Shown: positions 35,536 to 44,114, counted from the stretch's first letter. The stretch: 64,000 nucleotides of DNA from Parabacteroides sp. (GCA_017481945.1 JAFUOJ010000024.1:62001-126000), one strand, 5' to 3'. The notes: generated by a model not told the origin, from the letters alone. Program-made: numbers and translations.

Positions 35536-36342
35536 TTAGTTCGATTTTTTTATTAGACGCCATGTGATTTTACTTCTATCATACCCTCTTTGAGAATGTG
35601 ATAAGGTGAAAAGCTCGTTATAACCGCTGTTTTTAGTAACTACTTTACAATCTATTTGATGTAATCCTTTATCCATCATTTTAGGAAGCCACTCTTGTGA
35701 AACACCGTTGTAGGTAGAAACATCTGCTAAAAACATGAATCCTCCGTTTTGTAGTTTAGGTAATAAAACTTTGGTAATATGTTCGTAGGGATTATCTTGT
35801 TCAAAACGTTCTTTGGTGACAAATTCACAAATGGCTTTAAAAGAGATAATGATATCATATTGAGTTGAAAGAATTGTTTCTAAAATATGGAGATCATAGA
35901 AATCATCAATTTCGATTAATGCCGGTCTATTCTCAATTTGAATGTTTATTTGAGATTGAAATTTTGCAAGTACCTGTTCATATAATCTTAATGCGTGTTG
36001 ATTCCCGTCTAATGCGGTTATGCGTATTTTCTTTAAATTGTTAAAGCTTTCACAGAGAGCTGTGATTAGTCCTATTATTTCACCTCCGGTCCCACATCCA
36101 AAATCAAATATGCTAATCTCATCTTTTGAGATAGTTTTTCCTTTGAAATATTTTTTGAATATGATATAAGATTCGGTATAACTTCGGGGGAAATAAGTTC
36201 CTAAGTAATTTAATACATCGGATTTATCCCAATCTATGACTGTCATGTCAGAATTTGAAGGACAATATTTTGCCCCTAATTCTTCGAAGATAAACCGATC
36301 TAACCATGTTGGTAGAGTTAGCATTGTTTTTACTTTTAGCAT
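35536..36342 (-). CDS. Class I SAM-dependent methyltransferase-like protein, accessory island
   Basis: A 268-aa protein with Rossmann-type motif I IFDFGCGTGGE (about 78-88) and motif II ITALDGN, then strand 4 YDIIISFKAICEF in place of the N/DPPY motif of DNA amino-methylases. That argues against an N6-adenine or N4-cytosine DNA methylase and for a small-molecule, RNA or protein substrate. It is the first gene of the operon; the ncRNA candidate ends 60 bp upstream of its start, on the same strand. No specificity (target-recognition) domain is visible. Confidence 0.78.
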   Translation of the reverse strand: MLKVKTMLTLPTWLDRFIFEELGAKYCPSNSDMTVIDWDKSDVLNYLGTYFPRSYTESYIIFKKYFKGKTISKDEISIFDFGCGTGGEIIGLITALCESFNNLKKIRITALDGNQHALRLYEQVLAKFQSQINIQIENRPALIEIDDFYDLHILETILSTQYDIIISFKAICEFVTKERFEQDNPYEHITKVLLPKLQNGGFMFLADVSTYNGVSQEWLPKMMDKGLHQIDCKVVTKNSGYNELFTLSHSQRGYDRSKITWRLIKKSN

Positions 36343-36401
36343 AATTTCAATATATGCTCTGCTGACTCTCCTAACAGAAAGGATTTAAGATTTTATTATA
36401 C

Positions 36402-36718
36402 AAAAAAGGCGTGAGAGTCTGTCTTGTTACTCGTCCCACGCTACAAAGGCCTTCGCATTGCCCAATCCAGTCAGAACGAGCAACGCAGAAGCCCCACGCC
36501 GATATGTATATATACAAAACCAATATCCATACTTTCGTATAGATATAACATTGGCTGTACAAAAACACACCTACGGGGTATCTACTGTTGCTTTGTTTTC
36601 GACTGGATTTAGAAGTTGCGAAGTTCTTGTAACGTCAAAACCAAAGCGTCAAGTAAACGCCTTTTTTAATATGTCTTTCCCGCCCATCCCTCTCTGTTAT
36701 GAGACTTCTGCACGGGAA
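36402..36718 (-). ncRNA. Candidate structured RNA of about 317 nt with internal long-range pairing
   Basis: Transcribed on the minus strand from a TATATTTG promoter; the predicted 5' end TTCCCG coincides with a 6-bp stem (36713-36718 with 36677-36682). Further elements are GCGT/ACGC (36657-36660 with 36646-36649); a 9-bp hairpin capped by a GAAA tetraloop (36537-36545 with 36524-36532); a hairpin of about 13 bp (36478-36491 with 36451-36463); and a closing stem GGCGTG/CACGCC (36495-36500 with 36408-36413) followed by six T. The 14-nt loop of the 13-bp hairpin contains GACTGGATT (36464-36472), perfectly complementary to AATCCAGTC at 36601-36609, a possible pseudoknot. Open frames on both strands are not credible genes. 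I do not see tmRNA, RNase P, SRP or 6S signatures. Confidence 0.62.
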
Positions 36719-36723
36719 TGTTG

Positions 36724-36731
36724 CAAATATA
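36724..36731 (-). promoter_or_regulatory. Promoter -7 element of the ncRNA candidate
   Basis: The minus strand reads TATATTTG, an exact TAnnTTTG match, 5 bp before the TTCCCG that starts the first stem. No -33 match is present. Confidence 0.55.
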
Positions 36732-36739
36732 AGGATTTA

Positions 36740-37128
36740 TGGAAGTTTAGAGAATAATAATTGGATAAAATATTCTTTGATAAAAAGGAAATCAATGTTG
36801 TGAGGTTGTTGAAATTTTTAAATCGCAATTTATTACGTTGTTGAACGTGATTAATACATGTCATTTTCTATCGGATTCTCTTTGTTGGATTTTCCTGTAA
36901 TACCCAAAGGATTTGAGAAGTATAAAACATAAATGTTCTTGTGTATTGTGAATATTCTCGGATAATTTATGTAATTTTACAATAAATCCAAGGATGAAGA
37001 AGTGAGGTTTGCTCCTCCCTAAACTCTTTTTGGATATTTCGAGAAGCGCAAGATTCTTGAAATGAGATAAACAAGATATTGGCTGGGATAAAGTAGATAT
37101 TGGGAATAAAAATTTAATTTTATAGATA
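36740..37128. other. Gene-free AT-rich stretch between the ncRNA and the RhuM-like gene
   Basis: I see only a weak hairpin ACGTT-GTTG-AACGT near 36837 and a minus-strand open frame (36861-37256) that overlaps the start of the RhuM-like gene and has no domain I recognise. It may be degenerate sequence and must hold the promoter of the RhuM-like gene, but no exact TAnnTTTG was found near 37129. Confidence 0.4.
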
Positions 37129-38145
37129 ATGAAAGACCTGACAGTTTCAAATATAGAACGCCAGAATGTCCTCAACAACCGTTTCGCTGTTAGCGAGATA
37201 CAGAAACGCCTTGAGATTTCAGGTATGCTTTTTGAAGGAGAATATTGGTTAACCAAGAAAATGGTTGCTGAATTCTATGGGGTTGATATTTCAACCATAG
37301 ATAGATACCTTGTGTCTAATAGTGATGAATTAAAGCACAATGGCTATTTTTTATGTAAGGGTAAATCATTGAAAGAGTTTAAGTTACAATTTGCTCACCT
37401 TATTAATGAGGCGAGCAAAACGACCCAGCTTGGTCTCTTTAATTTTAGAGCATTTCTTAATATTGGTATGTTGCTTACGGAGAGTGAAAGGGCAAAGGCA
37501 TTGCGCAGCATGATTCTTGATTTGGTCATTACCACTATACATGAAAAAACGGGTGGAGGAACCAAATTTATTAACAGAAGAGATATGAACTATATTCCAG
37601 CAGCCATAACAGAAGAGAATTATCGAAAGAATCTTACATCGGCAATTAGCCAGTATGTTCAAGGTCACCAAACCTACAAGTATGCACAAGTGACTGACTT
37701 TATTTATAAGGCTGTATTTAAGGAGAACGCCAAAGAATATCGTGAAATATTATGTTTGGACAGTAAAGATAATGTACGGCACACACTGTATGCAGAGGTA
37801 TTATTGGTAATTTCATCTTTTGAGAATGGTGTTGGAGCTGCAATACAGGAACGATACAAACAAAACGGTGGAGTAAAACTCACAATTGAAGAAGTCGAAC
37901 AAATAATTGGAAAACTAGTAGAACACCCAATGCAGAAACCTTATCTTAACGATGCCAGAACAAAAATGGCTTCACGTGATTTTGGTTTCCGCGATGCTTA
38001 TCATGGCAATATTGCCGAATATCTCAAAGCTGTTACTCCAGAAGAATATGAAAGGTTCATTGGTGACCAATCGGTTGATTTCGATCGTATATTGGAAGAC
38101 AATAAAGATGTGCTAAAACGGTTAAAACAAGCTGAGGATGAATAA
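37129..38145 (+). CDS. RhuM family protein, partner of a Doc toxin
   Basis: A 338-aa protein with the RhuM core: YWLTKKMVAEFYGVDISTID (a helix-turn-helix-like DNA-binding start), FNFRAFLNIGMLLTESERAK, RSMILDLVITTIHEKTGGGT, NYIPAAITEENYRKNLTSAI, then a C-terminal part around DARTKMASRDFGFRDAYHGN. RhuM was first named in a Salmonella pathogenicity island; homologues commonly pair with Fic/Doc proteins. The stop overlaps the Doc start by 8 bp. Here it probably acts as the DNA-binding antitoxin or autoregulator, which is inference from the pairing. Confidence 0.82.
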   Translation: MKDLTVSNIERQNVLNNRFAVSEIQKRLEISGMLFEGEYWLTKKMVAEFYGVDISTIDRYLVSNSDELKHNGYFLCKGKSLKEFKLQFAHLINEASKTTQLGLFNFRAFLNIGMLLTESERAKALRSMILDLVITTIHEKTGGGTKFINRRDMNYIPAAITEENYRKNLTSAISQYVQGHQTYKYAQVTDFIYKAVFKENAKEYREILCLDSKDNVRHTLYAEVLLVISSFENGVGAAIQERYKQNGGVKLTIEEVEQIIGKLVEHPMQKPYLNDARTKMASRDFGFRDAYHGNIAEYLKAVTPEEYERFIGDQSVDFDRILEDNKDVLKRLKQAEDE

Positions 38146-38620
38146 CGAGATACAATATATCAGTTATAAAGAGACATTGGAAGTCTATCGAAAAATGATA
38201 GACGCTAGTAACGGAGGTTTTGCTGGAGTACGAGATAAGGGAGGGGTACTTGCTACACTTGATTTCATTCAGAACGATTTATATTATCCTACATTCACCG
38301 AGAAGCTTTCCTATCTTGTCTTTAAATTCTGCTCTGGACATTATTTCAATGATGGCAACAAACGTATTGCTTTGACGTTGGGAGCATATTTTCTGTATAA
38401 AAATGACTATCTGTGGGAAGCTTGTATATTTATGCGTCAATTGGAGGCTATTGTTTATCATGTAGCGGCTTCAAATATTACTCAGGATTTGCTCTTGCGT
38501 ATAATGACAGCTTTTATGATAGGATCAGATTATGATGAAGAACTGAAGATTGACATTGCTAATGCGATGAGTAATGGCGAGTTAGGTATAAAGGGTGAAG
38601 ATTATAATAAAGAAGATTGA
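38138..38620 (+). CDS. Doc-like Fic-family toxin
   Basis: A 160-aa protein with the Fic core H-x-F-x-D-G-N-K-R complete as HYFNDGNKRIAL (catalytic His68). Fic/Doc proteins transfer AMP or, in Doc, phosphorylate EF-Tu. The D-G-N-K-R version with a following Ile-Ala-Leu suits the Doc (death-on-curing) subgroup. No inhibitory (S/T)xxxE(G/N) helix is evident inside the protein, so inhibition should come from the overlapping RhuM-like partner. Array B begins about 90 bp after its stop. Confidence 0.88.
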   Translation: MNNEIQYISYKETLEVYRKMIDASNGGFAGVRDKGGVLATLDFIQNDLYYPTFTEKLSYLVFKFCSGHYFNDGNKRIALTLGAYFLYKNDYLWEACIFMRQLEAIVYHVAASNITQDLLLRIMTAFMIGSDYDEELKIDIANAMSNGELGIKGEDYNKED

Positions 38621-38713
38621 TTAATATCCAGCCCGCCTCAATCCTGTACTATAAATCTTTTGCGTGTATCAAGAATGCTTACCTAAGAGACATAAATAAA
38701 ATGATGAGAACCC

Positions 38714-38954
38714 AGAATGCAGCATTTTAGCTTCTCTGCAAAAAATTGAACAAAGAATGGTGCATTCTGACTTGTCTTCTTAAAAAATATCCCTAAAATG
38801 CAGCATTCTTCTTTCTCTACAAAAGAAAATAGGGTAGAACGCTGCATTCTTTTCTCCCTGCGAAAGAAAACAGAGCAGAATGCGGCATTCTTGCTTCGCT
38901 GAAAAAAATGTCATTCCGGAACGCTGCATTCTTCTTTGACTTAATTCTTTTTCC
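38714..38954. repeat. Array B: 41-bp tandem units with AGAATGCnGCATTCT dyads
   Basis: Lies in the gene-free interval 38621-39176. Unit starts are at 38714, 38754, 38795, 38836, 38877 and 38918 (steps 40, 41, 41, 41, 41). The cores are AGAATGCAGCATTTT, AGAATGGTGCATTCT, AAAATGCAGCATTCT, AGAACGCTGCATTCT, AGAATGCGGCATTCT and GGAACGCTGCATTCT. Each is followed by a pyrimidine-rich stretch and an A-run; in unit 5 this reads CTTCGCTGAAAAA, matching the TTCGCTGAAAAA spacer box of array A. The rest of the interval (38955-39115) is AT-rich with no feature seen. Confidence 0.88.
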
Positions 38955-39115
38955 CTTTTAAAAGTATATTGGTTTGATTGTTGACAAAGAAATAATATTT
39001 TTATTTCTTTTTTGGATATTATCTCTCTTTTAATTTCTTAAAAAAGAGATAATTAATCGCTTACTTTAATTATTGGAAGTGTAAAAGAGTATCAATATAT
39101 AAGTGAAATAGGTAA

Positions 39116-39144
39116 TTGTATATAAATTTTAAACACTATATTTG
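39116..39144 (+). promoter_or_regulatory. Promoter of the sigma-factor gene
   Basis: TTG at 39116-39118, an 18-bp gap and TATATTTG at 39137-39144, an exact -7 match, 32 bp before the start codon. Confidence 0.6.
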
Positions 39145-39176
39145 CGCCTTATTGATAATTTGTCAAATAATACCTA

Positions 39177-39728
39177 ATGATGGGACAATTAGACGAAATA
39201 TTATTACTAAAACTAATAAAACAGGGAGATGAATTAGCATTTAAGCATTTATTTTATGAATATGTTGATTCTCTTGAGCGTTTTATTATGTATTATATTC
39301 ATGATAAAGAAAAAGCTCAAGAGTTTGTGTTAGATATTTTTACTTATTTATGGGAACATCGTGAAACATTTGAGATTCGTTTGACGTTAAAGGCCTATCT
39401 TTTTCAGTCTGCTAAAAATAAGGCATTTACTTATATTCGTGATAAAAAAGAATCTTATTATTTAGAAGATTTATCTTCTTTGGATTTGGAGGCTGGGGAG
39501 GATTTTGAATTAGAAGTTCAGGAATTACATAGACTGATTCAGGAGGCTGTTACTTTCTTGCCAGACCGGTGTAAAGACATATTTAAGAAAAGCAGAGAGG
39601 AACAATTAACCAATAAAGAGATAGCACAGCAGTTGAATATTTCCGAGAAAACAGTTGAAAAACAAATTACTATTGCTCTAAAAAGAATTAAGGCTTTCTT
39701 AGGAGACTCTTACTCCTATTTGTGGTAA
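39177..39728 (+). CDS. ECF RNA polymerase sigma factor (Bacteroidales FecI-like)
   Basis: A 183-aa sigma-70 family protein with region 2 (ELAFKHLFYEYVDSLERFIM, EKAQEFVLDIFTYLWEHRET) and region 4 (FLPDRCKDIFKKSREEQLTN, KEIAQQLNISEKTVEKQITI). It matches the Bacteroidetes expansion group of extracytoplasmic-function sigma factors paired with FecR anti-sigma factors. FecR lies at 43036, separated by two unusual genes. It should direct transcription of the SusC/SusD genes when released. Starts at ATG 39177 or 39180. Confidence 0.93.
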   Translation: MMGQLDEILLLKLIKQGDELAFKHLFYEYVDSLERFIMYYIHDKEKAQEFVLDIFTYLWEHRETFEIRLTLKAYLFQSAKNKAFTYIRDKKESYYLEDLSSLDLEAGEDFELEVQELHRLIQEAVTFLPDRCKDIFKKSREEQLTNKEIAQQLNISEKTVEKQITIALKRIKAFLGDSYSYLW

Positions 39729-39802
39729 AAAAAATGTACCTCTTTTTAGGGGATATACCTTGTTTTTGAGTCCAACATATATATATACAATCATATATTA
39801 TT

Positions 39803-41533
39803 ATGAGGTTACTATATTTATGTTTGATATTCGGGGGAGTGTTTTTGTATTTACAAAATACACAGTCCTTTTATTTTTATTACATAGAACAGTTACAGTT
39901 ATTTTTATTTACCAAGCAATATGCAATTGACACTTTTTCTCAGATTGGAGGGGGTTCTGTTTATTTAGCTCGTTTTTGGGGTCAATTTTTTGTTTATCCG
40001 ACTGCTGGAGCCTTGATTACATCACTTTTATTTACGGCTTGTGTAGGCATAACTCAACAAATATTGAAATTTGTTATGTCCCGAATAAGCTATGTTTTAA
40101 GTACATTACCTGCTATTGCTTTATTAGTAGTTCAGTTAGATAAGAGTTATTTGCCTGAAGGAACTTGGAGTTATCTATTGATGTTATTTGTCTTTTGGGG
40201 ATACTTACAGATAGGTGATTATAGAGTCCGAATGTTGTGTGGATTAGGATTTCAAACGATTCTTTATTGGGTAGCAGGTCCGATTGCTTTTCTATTTGCT
40301 TGTGTTGCATTTTTATATGAATTGTTGATGAATTGGCGGACGGGATTGCTTTTTCTGATTATGCCTTTTTGTCAATTAGGAATAGGATTTTGGAGTGTGT
40401 ATGCAGAGAGGATAGGAGAGTGGCGTTTTGCTTTTCTTCCGGATGGTTATTATGATCCGTTGGCCCATTCTTCGGAGGTGTATTATGCTTGGTATATGTT
40501 TCCTGTCTGTTTGATTTTAGCTCGTATATTGAAAGATAAGGAGATTCTTGGAAAGAAAAGGCGAGATATTTGGTTGTTGTTTAGTTTAAAGTTTTTTGTG
40601 GTGATCGGTTTGATTTGGTTCCCTCTTCGGGGGAAAGCTAATCGTTTGGTTTTTGAACAGGATTATTATTTAAGGACGGAAGCTTGGGATAAAATCATAT
40701 CAAATTATCCGCTGACAAATACAAATTTACAGCAATTGAATATTCTGAATTTAGCTCTTGCCAAACAAGGACGTCTAACTGAAGACTTCTTGAAATATCC
40801 TCAACAAGAAGAAAAAGGACTATTAACCTCCTGGGATAATACGATGGAAAATGCTATTACATTATCTGATATTTACTACCATATCGGGGATATTGCTTCG
40901 GCACAAAAGTTTGCTTTTGAGGGACTTTTATCCTCGCATTCTGGTGGAAATCCTCGATTGTTACAACGGTTGATACAGACTAATTTAATAGGAGGTGCTT
41001 ATGCTGTTGCAGAGAAATATATTCAGATATTAGAACATACTCTTTATTATAAAAAATGGGCATTACAATATCGATCTTTATTGAGTTATGAAGCGATTCA
41101 ACGAGACGCAGTATTGGGGAGCAAACAAAAGGCTTTAATAAAAGAGGATCGTTATATTGGATTCCCTTATTTGTTACAAATCCTTGAACAGTTGGCTATT
41201 AATAATCCTGATAATTCACTTCCTATTCAATATTTGACAGTGTCATATATGTTAAGCCAGAATTTACATGGCTTTCAAAGGTTATTAAATCTATATTATC
41301 ATACTCCTGTATGGCCTTCGTTATCCATACGGGAACAAGAAGCTGTAGTTGCTTTGTATCAGCAACAACCGGATAAATGGTTGGATAATGGAGTTAGTTT
41401 TAAAGTGGAGAGTTCGTTTCATAAGTTTGATACTGATATGAAACGTTTTCATAATCAGATGAATGTAAAAGAGATTATGGAAAAGAATTATGAGGGGACT
41501 TATTGGTATTATTTACTGTTTAATAAAGAGTGA
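39803..41533 (+). CDS. DUF6057-type polytopic membrane protein with helical repeats
   Basis: A 576-aa protein. The first about 280 residues contain around nine to ten hydrophobic segments (from LLYLCLIFGGVFLYL to WLLFSLKFFVVIGLIWFPLR). The C-terminal about 300 residues are TPR-like helical pairs facing one side of the membrane (LNLALAKQGRLTEDFLKYPQ, SDIYYHIGDIASAQKFAFEG). I recall this as DUF6057. In Bacteroidales it is found beside ECF sigma genes with a TolB-like partner, as here (stop and next start 3 bp apart). Function unknown; a role in sensing or assembly is possible. Confidence 0.75.
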   Translation: MRLLYLCLIFGGVFLYLQNTQSFYFYYIEQLQLFLFTKQYAIDTFSQIGGGSVYLARFWGQFFVYPTAGALITSLLFTACVGITQQILKFVMSRISYVLSTLPAIALLVVQLDKSYLPEGTWSYLLMLFVFWGYLQIGDYRVRMLCGLGFQTILYWVAGPIAFLFACVAFLYELLMNWRTGLLFLIMPFCQLGIGFWSVYAERIGEWRFAFLPDGYYDPLAHSSEVYYAWYMFPVCLILARILKDKEILGKKRRDIWLLFSLKFFVVIGLIWFPLRGKANRLVFEQDYYLRTEAWDKIISNYPLTNTNLQQLNILNLALAKQGRLTEDFLKYPQQEEKGLLTSWDNTMENAITLSDIYYHIGDIASAQKFAFEGLLSSHSGGNPRLLQRLIQTNLIGGAYAVAEKYIQILEHTLYYKKWALQYRSLLSYEAIQRDAVLGSKQKALIKEDRYIGFPYLLQILEQLAINNPDNSLPIQYLTVSYMLSQNLHGFQRLLNLYYHTPVWPSLSIREQEAVVALYQQQPDKWLDNGVSFKVESSFHKFDTDMKRFHNQMNVKEIMEKNYEGTYWYYLLFNKE

Positions 41534-41535
41534 AA

Positions 41536-42990
41536 ATGAAAGGAAATATGATTAGATATGTATGTCTCTATTTAATGTGTTGGTTGCTCTGTTCTTCTTG
41601 TTCAGAGAAAAAAGAAATTCTTTCTGTAGAAGAGAATGTTCCTGCTATTTTCCCGGATTATATAGGAGTAACAATACCAGTAAATATTGCTCCTTTGAAT
41701 TTTTCTGTGCAGGAGGAAGGAGAGACTTTTATTGTCTCTTTTGAAAGTTTAAAGTCTGGTTATAACTTTGAAATAGAGGCTCGTAATAAGTCTTTTAATA
41801 TTCCTTTGAAACAATGGCGTTTGTTATTAAAAGAGTCGTTAGGCGGAGAGGTCCAGGTTACGATAATGAAGAAAAGGAATGAGAAGTGGAGTGCTTATCA
41901 ACCCTTTTTATTTTATGTGGCAAATGAGCCTATAGATGATTATTTAGTATATCGATTGATAGAGCCGGGATATGCTCTTTGGAATCAAATGGGTATTTAT
42001 CAGAGGAATTTGACTGATTTTAAGCAAACTGCAATTTATGAGAATAAAATGGGGCAGTTGAATTGTGTGAATTGTCATTCGTTCTGTATGAATGATCCAG
42101 AGAAAATGCTCCTTCACATGCGTGCTTCTAATAGCGGGACATTGGTTATAGAGGGAAAAGATATAAAAAAGATAGATAGTCATTCCTTTCAAGAATTTAC
42201 CCCTTTAGTGTATCCTTATTGGCATCCTGATGGGCGTTATATTGCTTTTTCAGTCAATGAAACAACACAAGAGGTTCATGCTACACAACGGGTTGAAGTT
42301 TTTGATGTTAAATCGGATGTTATTGTATATGATAAAAAGGAACATAAGGCTCTAATTTCACCATTTATAGCGTCCTCTTTCTCGTTTGAAACTTTCCCTT
42401 CTTTTTCTCCTGATGGTGAATATTTGTATTATTGTATTGCCCCTATTTGTGCGATGCCTGATTCTATTCAACAATTGAAATACAGTATTTGTCGAATCCC
42501 CTTTAATTCTTCGACAGGTACTTTTGGAAATCAAGTGGATACGATTTATAATGCTCGATTAAAAGGAGATAGTTTTTCTTTTCCTCGGGTTTCTCCTGAT
42601 GGACGTTTTCTGATGTGTACCCGATCTGATTATGGAACTTTCCCTATTTGGTACCAAGAGGCAGATTTATGTATGATTGATTTAGAAAAGGGAGAAGAGT
42701 GTGATTTAAGTCTTGTGAATAGTAATGATACGGAAAGTTATCATTCTTGGTCTTCGAATGGTCGTTGGGTCGTGTTTAGTAGTCGTCGTTTAGATGGACT
42801 TTATACACGTCCGTTTATAGCTTATGTTAGTGAAAGAGGAGAAGTATTTAAACCCTTTTTATTGCCGCAACAAGATACTGATTTTTACTCACTTTTAATG
42901 AAGTCATTCAATATACCTGAATTTGTAAAAGGGGCTGTTACTGTAAAACGTCTAAATAGTTTTTCAAAAAAAATATCAGAAAAGCGATAA
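41536..42990 (+). CDS. TolB/PD40-like periplasmic lipoprotein with a CxxCH motif
   Basis: ATG 41536 is chosen over an in-frame GTG at 41530. The protein has about 484 residues with signal peptide and lipobox LLCSSC (Cys22). A beta sandwich occupies about 35-130. Cys177-Val-Asn-Cys-His181 (LNCVNCHSFC) is a c-type-haem-like motif. WD40/PD40 beta-propeller blades follow with repeated SPDG motifs: YPYWHPDGRYIAFS, FPSFSPDGEYLYYC, FPRVSPDGRFLMCT and YHSWSSNGRWVVFSS. The last two blades fit the TolB-type pattern. Whether the CxxCH binds haem is unknown; no Met ligand was assigned. Likely works with the DUF6057 protein. Confidence 0.8.
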   Translation: MKGNMIRYVCLYLMCWLLCSSCSEKKEILSVEENVPAIFPDYIGVTIPVNIAPLNFSVQEEGETFIVSFESLKSGYNFEIEARNKSFNIPLKQWRLLLKESLGGEVQVTIMKKRNEKWSAYQPFLFYVANEPIDDYLVYRLIEPGYALWNQMGIYQRNLTDFKQTAIYENKMGQLNCVNCHSFCMNDPEKMLLHMRASNSGTLVIEGKDIKKIDSHSFQEFTPLVYPYWHPDGRYIAFSVNETTQEVHATQRVEVFDVKSDVIVYDKKEHKALISPFIASSFSFETFPSFSPDGEYLYYCIAPICAMPDSIQQLKYSICRIPFNSSTGTFGNQVDTIYNARLKGDSFSFPRVSPDGRFLMCTRSDYGTFPIWYQEADLCMIDLEKGEECDLSLVNSNDTESYHSWSSNGRWVVFSSRRLDGLYTRPFIAYVSERGEVFKPFLLPQQDTDFYSLLMKSFNIPEFVKGAVTVKRLNSFSKKISEKR

Positions 42991-43035
42991 TTGTTTTAGG
43001 GGATGAATTTCATTTTTGAGTCTTATAAAAAGTAA

Positions 43036-44037
43036 ATGAATCGTATGTCTGAAAATATACCTTGGGATATTCTGATTAAAAAGTTTAGAGGGGAAGTTTC
43101 TTTGGAGGAAGAAAAATCTCTCTCCTCATGGGTCATGACCCATGAGGAAGTGTATGCAACGTTGCATACACTTTGGGATTCTATTCAGCAAGAGGGAGAA
43201 ACATTTGAATCTGACGCAGATCGTCTTTGGATTGAATTAAAACGTCGAATAGATAAGAATTCAAAAGAGATTCGTATCCCATTAAATCGTTTTCGATGGA
43301 TATCTGCTGCTGCCTCAATCTTATTGATTTTTATTTTCTCTTTTATGGGTTATATTACGAAGCAGTGGTATGATACTTGTACGATAGATAGATCCTATAC
43401 GGCTTTGAATGGTAAGTCAAAAATTATGTTACCAGATGGTTCTGTTGTTTGGTTGAATAAAGAATCAAGTCTTGAGTATAAAACGACAATTTGGAACCGT
43501 AAACGATTCGTTTATTTGACCGGGGAAGCCTATTTTGAAGTAGTAAAAGATGATAGTAGACCTTTTATCGTTAAAAATCAAGATTTTAAAGTCATAGTAC
43601 ATGGTACGGTGTTTAATATGTTTGCAAGAAATACCGGAAAAAAGCATGTCAGTTTATTATCCGGTTCTGTATCTGTCACATCCGGAAAAGAGGAGTATTT
43701 ATTATCCCCAGGTGAGGTAGCAATTTTAGATAAGTCAGGAAAAATAAAAGTAGAGAAAAAGGATGTCTATTTTGATACAATGTGGATTCAGGAATCTGTA
43801 CGCTTTGAACAAAAAACACTGAAAGAACTGGCTCGTTATTTGACCAGATGGTATGGAGTGAAAGTGATTGTAGATTCCTCTATTACAGATGACCAGGCTT
43901 ATACATTTACAATTAAAAATGAACCATTGGAAGAGATACTTCGGTTAATGGCTCGGATCCATCCAATAACCTATAGTTTCGATGAAAATGATAAAGTAAC
44001 AATTAGGTTGAACCCATTAAAAAAGGAGGGTAAATGA
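43036..44037 (+). CDS. FecR-like anti-sigma factor
   Basis: A 333-aa protein: cytoplasmic N-terminal sigma-binding region (WDILIKKFRGEVSLEEEKSL), one transmembrane helix (WISAAASILLIFIFSFMGYI, about residues 88-107), and a periplasmic FecR domain (SKIMLPDGSVVWLNKESSLE, LTGEAYFEVVKDDSRPFIVK, VHGTVFNMFARNTGKKHVSL). It ends in a DUF4974 domain (ELARYLTRWYGVKVIVDSSI, PLEEILRLMARIHPITYSFD). The SusC product downstream has the N-terminal STN domain that contacts FecR in known systems, so the set is a complete trans-envelope switch. Confidence 0.95.
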   Translation: MNRMSENIPWDILIKKFRGEVSLEEEKSLSSWVMTHEEVYATLHTLWDSIQQEGETFESDADRLWIELKRRIDKNSKEIRIPLNRFRWISAAASILLIFIFSFMGYITKQWYDTCTIDRSYTALNGKSKIMLPDGSVVWLNKESSLEYKTTIWNRKRFVYLTGEAYFEVVKDDSRPFIVKNQDFKVIVHGTVFNMFARNTGKKHVSLLSGSVSVTSGKEEYLLSPGEVAILDKSGKIKVEKKDVYFDTMWIQESVRFEQKTLKELARYLTRWYGVKVIVDSSITDDQAYTFTIKNEPLEEILRLMARIHPITYSFDENDKVTIRLNPLKKEGK

Positions 44038-44114
44038 AGGTAAGAATGTAATACGAATTTATTGAGAAATGTAAAGTTAATTATTGTTTTATTTTAAATT
44101 TTCTATCATGAATT

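Noticed and set aside
36424..36757. Open frames on both strands between the methyltransferase and RhuM-like genes
   Set aside because: They overlap the RNA candidate with its paired stems and terminator; composition and lack of domains fit mis-called RNA sequence.
36861..37256. 131-aa minus-strand frame
   Set aside because: Overlaps the start of the RhuM-like gene by 128 bp in antisense, low complexity, no recognised domain, no promoter seen.
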